Below are positions 1 through 5,828 of a DNA stretch of 13,423 nucleotides, in pieces (position 1 is the stretch's first letter; the number at the start of each line of letters is the position of its first letter). The position numbers and the translations under genes were made by a program. The notes under the pieces are model-generated. The model saw only the letters and a program-made list of their open reading frames with translations, did no database searches and had not been told where the DNA came from. Source of the DNA: RYN-417 sp043745485 (GTDB lineage Bacteria; Patescibacteriota; Saccharimonadia; Saccharimonadales; JACDBH01); the NCBI GenBank assembly GCA_043745485.1, contig JAYTSU010000039.1, forward strand, positions 1 through 13,423. The letters run 5' to 3'.

Positions 1-576
1 AATCTCTTTCTTTTCAACTAATGGGTCTTCAGGGCCGTCGTGGCGCCAGCACTTACCGTCAATTACCTGCTCATTAGCAAGTACCGTATTGTCTTTTTCG
101 CACCACCATTGCATACGGGAGTCTTGGTAGGCAAGACCAGCCTTATAGATCTGCGAAAAAATCCACTGTGTCCATTTATAATATTGTGGTTCGTGGGTAG
201 AAATTTCCTTCGACCAGTCATTGCTCCAGCCCATAGCTTTGTACTGCTTGTGATATGCAGGGATAATGGTAGCCATTGATGCTTGGGGTGAAACACCAGC
301 TTTTATGGCGTAGTTTTCGGCCGGTAAACCAAAGGCATCCCAGCCAATTGGGTGGTAGCTCTCAAACCCCTGTTGGCGTTTAAAGCGGGCCATGACGTCA
401 GAGATTGTGTAGTTCAGTGCATGTCCAATATGTATTCCGGAACCACTTGGATAATTAAACATACTAAAAGCAACATATTTTTTCTTATCACTACTAAGGT
501 CAGCTTTATATGTTTGGTTTTCGTCCCAATATTTCTGCCAGGTGGGTTCTATGTCTTTTGGATTGTAGCGTTGCAT
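1..576 (-). CDS. leuS: Leucyl-tRNA synthetase, N-terminal part (runs off the window)
   Basis: Class I aminoacyl-tRNA synthetase that charges tRNA-Leu with leucine using ATP in the cytoplasm. The frame is open from an ATG at 576 to base 1, giving 192 residues of a protein usually about 800-870 long; the rest lies outside the window. The class I signature HIGH is at residues 49-52, preceded by FNYPSG (40-45). The LeuRS-typical blocks HPIGWDAFGLPAENYA (75-90) and TVLANEQVIDGKCWR (164-178) follow. An AAAGGA Shine-Dalgarno lies 8 bases before the ATG, which fixes the start. The 250 bases upstream hold hairpins but no gene. The assignment to leucine rather than Val/Ile rests on the WDAFGLPAENYA and LANEQV blocks and is secure. 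Confidence 0.97.
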   Translation of the reverse strand, partial: MQRYNPKDIEPTWQKYWDENQTYKADLSSDKKKYVAFSMFNYPSGSGIHIGHALNYTISDVMARFKRQQGFESYHPIGWDAFGLPAENYAIKAGVSPQASMATIIPAYHKQYKAMGWSNDWSKEISTHEPQYYKWTQWIFSQIYKAGLAYQDSRMQWWCEKDNTVLANEQVIDGKCWRHDGPEDPLVEKKEI

Positions 577-648
577 AAATGTGATCCTTTATATAAGGAG
601 TAGTTCAGGGTTAAGTTTACAGGAGATTTTTGATAATAAAAAGAGATA

Positions 649-662
649 CTCGCTTACGCGAG
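649..662 (-). promoter_or_regulatory. GNRA-capped hairpin in the leuS leader
   Basis: On the leuS-coding strand, CTCGC and GCGAG form a perfect 5-bp stem closed by a GUAA tetraloop, which fits the stable GNRA class. A pyrimidine-rich stretch TATCTCTTTTTATT follows, so the element could be a weak terminator or attenuator about 70 bases ahead of leuS. I looked for the T-box antiterminator consensus (AGGGUGGNACCGCG) and did not find it. An AGAGATA motif occurs on both sides of the hairpin on the + strand (642-648 and 664-670 approximately). Function is not established. Confidence 0.35.
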
Positions 663-706
663 AAGAGATAGCACGTGACTGAGTGAAGCTATAACTTTCA
701 TAGTGT

Positions 707-796
707 AAAAAATACCATATTTTTTATTAGCGAGCAAACAGCATAGCACTGTACACTAGGGTGAGATAAGTGGAGGGGTCCAGCTAATATGGTATT
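707..796 (-). terminator. Probable terminator of the hydrolase-murF-ddl cluster (long-loop hairpin)
   Basis: On the - strand, AATACCATAT (796-787) can pair perfectly with ATATGGTATT (720-711). The descending arm runs into six T (712-707). The stem is extended inward by TAGC/GCTA (786-783 with 731-728). The loop is about 50 nt and holds smaller hairpins. It lies some 30 bases past the stop of the last gene of the cell-wall cluster, where a terminator is expected. The long loop is unusual for an intrinsic terminator, so this may instead be one face of a structured RNA on the other strand. Confidence 0.45.
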
Positions 797-825
797 AAAA
801 TGCCGTTAAAACAGCTGGTTTTTTT
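711..825 (+). ncRNA. Candidate small structured RNA ending in an intrinsic terminator
   Basis: This is an inference from sequence structure. On the + strand CCAGCT (780-785) and AGCTGG (813-818) form a stem followed by seven T (819-825). An inner hairpin GGTAT/ATGCC (791-795 with 800-804) sits inside it. The same GGTAT bases can instead pair with AATACCATAT at 711-720, so the two folds exclude each other, as in an attenuator. A possible promoter, GTGACT (675-680), 18-base spacer, CATAGT (699-704), would start transcription close to 711. No gene follows on this strand; the next gene is convergent. It resembles no RNA family I recognise (not SRP, tmRNA, RNase P or a T-box). Confidence 0.35.
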
Positions 826-827
826 AT

Positions 828-1601
828 TTAAAAGGGAATGTCTGGATTTACAGCTACATGAAAGCATCCACGACCGTTTGGTACTTCACAAATAGAATTA
901 ATGACACCAGCTTTTTGAAAGTTTTCAAGTATATCAGCCAAAATATCTACAGCTTGTTCTGGAAATAGCTCTTCTTCACGGCCTATTCCCACGCCTCTCC
1001 AAACGTTACCTTGTAAGATATAAACACCCGAATGATCAATATCAAACGCCATGCCATATTGATGCGTACTATTACTTCCATTGTCATTACTATCAAAAGC
1101 TAAGGTGCCTTTATCCACGAGTCCTCGTTGATAGTTCCTCGTTCTTGTCATACTAGTTACTGAATATCTAAAGCTACGTACGCCATTTGGTAAATCATCT
1201 TCCATTAAAAAAGTAGTTTGAGCCTCGGACGTTACGGCTTTTAGAATTTTTAAAGCCGATGGTCGTAAATACGGCACAGAAAATTCGCTCGCGCCTTCTG
1301 AGTCTGATAAACTCCAAAGCTCTTCCGTTGTTAAGCGCTGGCTAAAATCATTCGTAGGCCTTAAACTTGTTTCGTCAAATAAGACTGGTACTAGATTGCC
1401 CGTAGCAATCGCTCCTATAATGTCCGGTTTAGTGTCTACCAGTAATGCGTCATCTTCACAAAACCACTCTTGCTCCCGTCGTAATAAAGCCTCTACTCTA
1501 ACCATTTCATGTGCTCGTTCGTCCAGTGTAAAATCGCCAAATAGCAGGGGCTGACGATTACTATAAGGACGGACACTAAGCTCTGGCGATATTTGAGACA
1601 T
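828..1601 (-). CDS. Cytosolic M15/DUF5715-like putative D,D-peptidase or dipeptidase
   Basis: 257 residues, unknown function. Residues 144-160 (FRYSVTSMTRTRNYQRG) and 178-189 (STHQYGMAFDID) match the SxHxxGxAxD zinc-site pattern of M15 peptidases (VanX/VanY) and the related DUF5715 family. The likely ligands are H180 and D187, with a third in CFHVAVN at H248. The usual catalytic Glu three residues before the last His (ExxH) is not there (Gly245), so activity is uncertain. There is no signal peptide or membrane helix, which points to the cytoplasm as for VanX. The ATG follows the ddl stop directly (TAAATG) with no Shine-Dalgarno, so translation probably depends on termination-reinitiation from ddl. 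Fold assignment is moderate; substrate is unknown. Confidence 0.6.
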   Translation of the reverse strand: MSQISPELSVRPYSNRQPLLFGDFTLDERAHEMVRVEALLRREQEWFCEDDALLVDTKPDIIGAIATGNLVPVLFDETSLRPTNDFSQRLTTEELWSLSDSEGASEFSVPYLRPSALKILKAVTSEAQTTFLMEDDLPNGVRSFRYSVTSMTRTRNYQRGLVDKGTLAFDSNDNGSNSTHQYGMAFDIDHSGVYILQGNVWRGVGIGREEELFPEQAVDILADILENFQKAGVINSICEVPNGRGCFHVAVNPDIPF

Positions 1602-2762
1602 TTAAAATTGTTTTAAATAATTGGTACTGAAACTGACGGTGTTTTTCTGCTGTGCATGCCAGCGCTCTTCTGCGTAGTCTACGAGCTTAGTTACGAGATC
1701 TATGGATGACACGCCAGATTTGTTCCAGTTGTGCGCATAGAGCCCTCCTGGCAATGGATTAATCTCGTTAAAGTAAACGATCTTCGTTTTTTCATTTATG
1801 AGCATGTCAACACGGGCAATGCCGGTGCAGCCAACTGTTTTATAAACATTAAGACCAGTTGCAATTGCATCATCATATATGGCCTGTGGAAGCTCAGCTG
1901 GCACCTGGCTATAGCCTTGGGCACCGCCCTTACCTTTACTGCCGCCTTTTTTGCCGCCTTGCATATATTTAGTTTCAAAATCAAAGAAATCTTCTGGCTT
2001 AACGGTTGGACGCTCCAGCATTGCAGGCCGTGGGTCGTCATTACCCATAATTGGCAGGGTGACTTCAATAAGATTTTGTACAGCCTGTTCGACTATAATT
2101 TTGTCATCATAATGCGCTGCAACTTCAAGCGCATTGAGGAGTTCTTCAGGCTTAGTAACTCGTGAGATGCCAATACTTGAACCAAGATGCGCCGGTTTTA
2201 CAAACAGTGGATATTCTAAACCTTTTGTTTGTGCAACCACCGCTTCGTGGTCACGCGCAAGGTCGGTGGCAGTAAACCAGACCCACGGTGTAGTTGGGAT
2301 GTTAGCACTGGTAGTAACTTGCTTAGCAAGTACTTTGTCCATAGATATGGCACTAGCCGTCACTCCACAGCCAACATAGGCTACATTAGCCATTTCAAGC
2401 AGCCCCATAAGCTCACCATCCTCACCGTGCGTTCCGTGCATGGCCGGAAATACTATGTCAATATTTTTATACGCTTTTCGTCCTGCAAACTGGCTTGATT
2501 TAATAAGTGTGAGGCCGTCATCAATCGACAGCTGAACTTTAGGTGCCTTACGTATAAAATCTTCGATATCTCCAGACTGATAGAGCGAAATATCTTTGAG
2601 CTTATTGTCCCAAAACCACGCGCCGTCTTTAGAGATATATACTGCTTCAACCAGATATTGCCGTGAGGCTTCCAGTGGTTTAATAATGCTGCTCAATGCG
2701 GTGATAATAGATACATCATGCTCGGTTGAACGTCCACCAAATATAACTGCTATTGTTTTCAT
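1602..2762 (-). CDS. ddl: D-alanine--D-alanine ligase
   Basis: ATP-grasp enzyme that joins two D-Ala in the cytoplasm to make the dipeptide MurF adds to the peptidoglycan precursor. 386 residues from the chosen start MKTIAVIFGG; an upstream in-frame ATG at 2804 would add 14 residues with no homology and would overlap the promoter. Visible motifs are FGGRSTEHDVS (8-18), HGTHGEDG (109-116), ATP-binding FVKPAHLGSS (187-196), TGIARVDM (313-320) and metal-binding NEINPLPGG (332-340). The loop at about 267-283, which closes over the active site in Ddl enzymes, carries an odd Gly/Lys-rich insertion. It lies 65 bases after the murF-like stop and directly abuts the M15-like gene. A TATAAT box six bases upstream of the ATG suggests an additional, leaderless transcript. 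Confidence 0.93.
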   Translation of the reverse strand: MKTIAVIFGGRSTEHDVSIITALSSIIKPLEASRQYLVEAVYISKDGAWFWDNKLKDISLYQSGDIEDFIRKAPKVQLSIDDGLTLIKSSQFAGRKAYKNIDIVFPAMHGTHGEDGELMGLLEMANVAYVGCGVTASAISMDKVLAKQVTTSANIPTTPWVWFTATDLARDHEAVVAQTKGLEYPLFVKPAHLGSSIGISRVTKPEELLNALEVAAHYDDKIIVEQAVQNLIEVTLPIMGNDDPRPAMLERPTVKPEDFFDFETKYMQGGKKGGSKGKGGAQGYSQVPAELPQAIYDDAIATGLNVYKTVGCTGIARVDMLINEKTKIVYFNEINPLPGGLYAHNWNKSGVSSIDLVTKLVDYAEERWHAQQKNTVSFSTNYLKQF

Positions 2763-2768
2763 ACGAAC

Positions 2769-2797
2769 ATTATACTTCGTGGATATTACAATAACAA
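2769..2797 (-). promoter_or_regulatory. Strong promoter giving a probably leaderless ddl mRNA
   Basis: On the - strand TTGTTA (2797-2792), exactly 17 bases, then a perfect TATAAT (2774-2769). Only six bases separate the -10 box from the ddl ATG at 2762, so the start point predicted about 7 bases downstream falls on the A of the ATG. No Shine-Dalgarno is visible before this ATG. This would let ddl and the M15-like gene be expressed separately from the upstream hydrolase and murF-like genes. Confidence 0.6.
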
Positions 2798-2827
2798 TAT
2801 ACAATTAAGTACTTTTAATTGTATATT

Positions 2828-4264
2828 TTAAGAATAATTGTCGGTCCAGTCATTTTGCATCAGAACCACGTCGCCCCCTGCGAGTTCGTATTGAATGTTG
2901 CCATAAAACACTAATGGATCCGACTCAATTCTTATGATGCCTTTAAATCCATGATCTTTTAGTGATTTTTGCATGATATCACACACGCTATTACGCATAA
3001 AAACAACGACGTCCGGACCTGATGCTGCTATCAGACGTCCGATTTCGGTATGCACCGCTTCATTTTCCGAACCCTGTTCAACTAATCCGGGCGTAACGTA
3101 CATCTTGCGTGCGGCTTTGATGTTTTTAAGAAGCTCCAAACCAGCACGAATGCCTTCGAGGTTGCCATTATAGGTATCGTCAATCAGCCATGCGCCGTTA
3201 ATTTCGCGCGCTTGCATGCGATGTTCAAAGGGCATTGTACGGGCTATACCCGTTTCAAGTTCTTTTTTCGAAAGCCCCATAGCGAGCCCCAGCTTAAAAC
3301 ACAACGCCAGCATTGGTACGTTATGTAGACCAATCAGATTGCTGTGAAGACTAATGATTTCTTTTTCGTGAACAAGGTCAAATGACGTTCCAGTGATCGC
3401 CACCTCTGGATTTTTAATATGCCATTCTCCATTACCCTTCGGTCCAAAAACATTTACTGTATGCTGAAATGCAATAGCATCGGCTGCTTGCTCGGCGACA
3501 TATAGATTTTCTGGCTTTACAAAATCCTCAATTGAACGCAAGTCTTCTTTTAAAGCATCAACAGTCCCGTAGCTATCCAGATGATTTGGCGCGTAGCCGG
3601 TGAGTATCGCGATATCCGGATGTAGCAACTCACAGAAACGCTTGATATCGCCTGGCTCACCTTCACCCAGCTCAAAAATCAATACCTCTTCTTCACCAGT
3701 TAGCTTGTTTATTATCCAACGGGCATGACTGATAGGGACATTCATATTTCCGGGCGTGGCAGCAACCAGTTTTCCTTCTGCAAGCGTTGTTGCTAACAAT
3801 TCCTTAGCGGTTGTTTTGCCGTAGCTGCCAAGCACCACAATTTTCGTTACTTTATGCGTCAGCAACTTCTCAGACGCAACTGCATAATCTTTACGACGTT
3901 TGAAGGCTATGATCTTAGCAGCAAGCCTGGTGGTATAGGCAAGCATTAAGATTACAGCTGCAGGCTGTACCAAAAATAAACCAACTGCAAAAGCATAAGC
4001 CCCATGCATAAAAAGTAATATAACGGCAATAAGTAACGTCGTGGCAGTGGCATAAGAAAGTACTAGTTGCAGGAGCGTTTTCTTTGTTAGTACCAATTTT
4101 TTACGCTTTATCACCCTTCGGTAATTTGGGAGTCTATTTACCCATTTCAAAAACTCATGGGTGTTGTTTTCAACTTGTTGCAGCATATAAACAAAAACAT
4201 ACGGCACCGTCGGTAAATAGATTGAGGCGTAGTTACGCAGCTCGCCTTCTTTATGTGCTTTCAT
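2828..4264 (-). CDS. murF: MurF-like Mur ligase with N-terminal membrane helices
   Basis: 478 residues. MurF adds D-Ala-D-Ala to UDP-MurNAc-tripeptide with ATP. The Mur ligase central domain is clear: P-loop GSYGKTT (146-152), PGNMNVP (171-177), FELGEG (197-202) and NHLDSYG (227-233). The C-terminal domain shows PFEHRMQ (345-351) and DDTYNGN (362-368), the MurF-type counterpart of DxYNANP. The first 135 residues are not the usual MurF substrate domain; they are basic and contain two likely membrane helices at about 65-87 and 90-112, so the enzyme is probably anchored at the inner face of the membrane. The ATG overlaps the upstream hydrolase stop (ATGA), implying coupling. MurF is favoured over MurT/CapB-type relatives by the PFEHR and DDTYN motifs and by ddl next door. 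Confidence 0.82.
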   Translation of the reverse strand: MKAHKEGELRNYASIYLPTVPYVFVYMLQQVENNTHEFLKWVNRLPNYRRVIKRKKLVLTKKTLLQLVLSYATATTLLIAVILLFMHGAYAFAVGLFLVQPAAVILMLAYTTRLAAKIIAFKRRKDYAVASEKLLTHKVTKIVVLGSYGKTTAKELLATTLAEGKLVAATPGNMNVPISHARWIINKLTGEEEVLIFELGEGEPGDIKRFCELLHPDIAILTGYAPNHLDSYGTVDALKEDLRSIEDFVKPENLYVAEQAADAIAFQHTVNVFGPKGNGEWHIKNPEVAITGTSFDLVHEKEIISLHSNLIGLHNVPMLALCFKLGLAMGLSKKELETGIARTMPFEHRMQAREINGAWLIDDTYNGNLEGIRAGLELLKNIKAARKMYVTPGLVEQGSENEAVHTEIGRLIAASGPDVVVFMRNSVCDIMQKSLKDHGFKGIIRIESDPLVFYGNIQYELAGGDVVLMQNDWTDNYS

Positions 4265-5004
4265 GATAGAAATTCTTTCATAAATCCTGCAATCAAGCTC
4301 GATGACTTTTGATGCAAGTGATGTGCCTCTGCTGGCACTGCAATTAGTTGTGAGCCGGTAATTTCAGCTGCAAGCGTCTCGGCCATCCACAGCGGTGTAT
4401 TACGGTCGTCCTCCCCATTTATAATAAGTGTTGGTACTTGTATCTTTGCTGCTTCATTTTGTATGTCGGTATTGAGAGTTTTATCAATAATGCTCTTATG
4501 AATATCTGACATCTCTGGGTCATAATCAGAGCCGATAACGGTATAAAATTTCTTTTTATAGCTTTTTGGCACAAACCCTTTTACTAGTTTCGAGGCATAT
4601 TTTAGCGATTTTTTATATGCTGCCTTGTGATTACGGATTCCTGCAGGCGCAATCAGTACAAGCTTTTGAGGCTTTAAAATGCCTGTACCAACTGCATACA
4701 TCATAATCTGGCAACCCATCGAATGCCCCACCAGATCATACTCTGATATTTTTAACTTTTTGACGAATGCTGCAAGAAACTGAGCATAGTCTGCAACTGT
4801 CTCGACTTTGTTGGTCATCTGGCTAGCGCCGAAGTTAGGCAAATCCAGAGCAATGAGCCGATACTTGCCCTCTAGTTCTACTGCTAACTCTTTATACGAA
4901 GATTTATCATGCATCCAACCATGTACGCATACCAAAATCGGGCCCCGCCCGATGTCGTTATAGCTGATGAGAGTGTCGTCGACAACTACTTGCATATTAG
5001 ACAT
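4261..5004 (-). CDS. Alpha/beta-fold hydrolase, substrate unknown
   Basis: 247 residues, a single alpha/beta hydrolase domain. Visible are the oxyanion-hole motif VHGW (27-30), the nucleophile elbow GHSMG with Ser95 (93-97), the acid in INGEDDRNTP (probably Asp200) and the His in AEAHHLH (probably His228). A short lid-like segment rich in Lys and Tyr lies at about 125-160. No signal peptide or membrane helix is seen, so it is probably cytosolic. It is the first gene of the cell-wall cluster and overlaps the murF-like gene by four bases, which suggests a role linked to wall or lipid metabolism, but this is context only. Two near starts exist (residues 1 and 4). It runs divergently from tRNA-Ala. 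Confidence 0.85.
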   Translation of the reverse strand: MSNMQVVVDDTLISYNDIGRGPILVCVHGWMHDKSSYKELAVELEGKYRLIALDLPNFGASQMTNKVETVADYAQFLAAFVKKLKISEYDLVGHSMGCQIMMYAVGTGILKPQKLVLIAPAGIRNHKAAYKKSLKYASKLVKGFVPKSYKKKFYTVIGSDYDPEMSDIHKSIIDKTLNTDIQNEAAKIQVPTLIINGEDDRNTPLWMAETLAAEITGSQLIAVPAEAHHLHQKSSSLIAGFMKEFLS

Positions 5005-5044
5005 AAGTATAACCGTTTGAGGGATTTATTTATAGTTTTCTATC

Positions 5045-5053
5045 TGTTACAAT
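5045..5053 (+). promoter_or_regulatory. Extended -10 promoter of tRNA-Ala
   Basis: TGT followed by TACAAT is an extended -10 element (TGn-TATAAT type). Its end is 16 bases before the first base of tRNA-Ala, leaving a short 5' leader. The region 17 bases upstream (TTTATT) is a poor -35, which is acceptable for extended -10 promoters. Confidence 0.5.
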
Positions 5054-5069
5054 CTGTTAGACCGTTTAA

Positions 5070-5146
5070 GGGGCTGTAGCTCAGTTGGCTAGAGCGCTTC
5101 CATGGCATGGAAGAGGTCCAGGGTTCGAGTCCCTGTAGCTCCACCA
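5070..5146 (+). tRNA. tRNA-Ala (anticodon GGC)
   Basis: Complete 77-nt cloverleaf with encoded CCA. The acceptor GGGGCTG pairs with TAGCTCC and contains G3-U70, the alanine identity pair. The D-loop keeps GG (AGTTGGCTA). The anticodon stem CTTCC/GGAAG encloses ATGGCAT, giving anticodon GGC. The T-loop is the canonical TTCGAGT in a CAGGG/CCCTG stem. A strong terminator follows three bases after the CCA. Confidence 0.97.
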
Positions 5147-5148
5147 CT

Positions 5149-5187
5149 AAAAAATCCTTAACACTTAGTTAAGGATTTTTTAATTTT
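5149..5187. terminator. Bidirectional intrinsic terminator between tRNA-Ala and the ham1 end
   Basis: AAAAAATCCTTAAC (5149-5162), loop ACTTA, GTTAAGGATTTTTT (5168-5181) form a long perfect stem, flanked by an A-run on one side and a T-run on the other. It terminates tRNA-Ala on the + strand. On the - strand it also ends in six T, so it can stop transcripts leaving the Ham1-type gene before they become antisense to tRNA-Ala. Confidence 0.9.
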
Positions 5188-5244
5188 CAAGCGGGCTGCA
5201 CCCTATGCTCTTTTTAATTTTTGTTTTAAAGAGAATCCGCTTGA
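5187..5244. other. Two-tier hairpin downstream of the Ham1-type gene
   Basis: TCAAGCGG (5187-5194) pairs perfectly with CCGCTTGA (5237-5244). Inside it CTCTTT (5208-5213) pairs with AAAGAG (5228-5233). The two stems are separated by a strongly asymmetric internal loop, 13 nt on one side and 3 on the other. There is no T-tract at either exit, so it is not a standard terminator. It could be a 3' UTR stabiliser or processing site of the - strand transcript. Function unknown. Confidence 0.35.
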
Positions 5245-5282
5245 GCTAAACGTTTATATTACACGCTTATGCTTCCTAGATG

Positions 5283-5828
5283 TCAAGCTGCTTTTAAAAA
5301 TGAGCGGAGTTCTTCAAAACGTTTAATCTTATTGTAATGCATCTTAAAAGTTTTATCGTCCATCTCTCCTAGCGTTTTTGTTTCGCCCTCTGGTATAAAT
5401 ATGACATTCCACCCAAAGCCCGATGTGCCTTGCGGCTGGTCAGCTATCCTACCGTGTAAACTGCCCGGAAAAAGTCGCATGTCTTTACCATCATAATAAG
5501 CAAAAATAGCCGATGCAACCGCTCCCCTATCATGGCTTAAATCAGCCAGCCTACATATTTTTTCTGCGCCCAAAGTGTCTAGAAACCATTTTATAAAAGG
5601 ACCGGGTAAGCCGTTCATAGCAGTTATGACAAGTGAGGTATCTTCAATTATCACAGGTTTTTTAAGTATTTCGTAGGCGGCTTTTGCTTTTGCAATAACT
5701 ACTTCCTCTGCGTCCAGGCTTTGTATTTCATGGACATCAACCTTTTTATGAGGGATATCAACGCCTACAAGCTCGGAAAAATATTTAGCTTTATGGGCGT
5801 TCCCGGTTATAAATACGGCGTCTTTCAT
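5283..5828 (-). CDS. Ham1-family XTP/dITP diphosphatase, ITPA-like subtype
   Basis: 181 residues. The Ham1/RdgB/ITPA family hydrolyses non-canonical purine NTPs (ITP, XTP, dITP) to NMP and pyrophosphate, keeping them out of DNA and RNA. Motifs: ITGNAHKAKY (7-16) for triphosphate binding, IEDTSLVI (61-68) with catalytic Asp63, GLPGPFIKWFL (73-83), which resembles eukaryotic ITPA more than bacterial RdgB, and GTSGFGWNVIFIPEG (134-148). The base-recognition pocket is altered: the usual FGWD/FGYD Asp is Asn141, and the family SHR near the C-terminus reads MHY (163-165). The ATG overlaps the ligA stop (ATGA) and has GGAG 8 bases upstream, so it is the coupled last gene of this cluster. Confidence 0.88.
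   Translation of the reverse strand: MKDAVFITGNAHKAKYFSELVGVDIPHKKVDVHEIQSLDAEEVVIAKAKAAYEILKKPVIIEDTSLVITAMNGLPGPFIKWFLDTLGAEKICRLADLSHDRGAVASAIFAYYDGKDMRLFPGSLHGRIADQPQGTSGFGWNVIFIPEGETKTLGEMDDKTFKMHYNKIKRFEELRSFLKAA

Noticed and set aside
577..827. T-box riboswitch controlling leuS
   Set aside because: Position would fit, but the AGGGUGGNACCGCG antiterminator consensus and a specifier loop are not visible on the leuS strand.
1731..2165. Open frame of 144 codons on the + strand
   Set aside because: Fully antisense to ddl, with no domain or start signal.
2763..2804. Upstream ATG at 2804 as the start of ddl
   Set aside because: It would add 14 residues before the conserved KTIAVIFGG start and the added codons lie over the predicted -35/-10 promoter.
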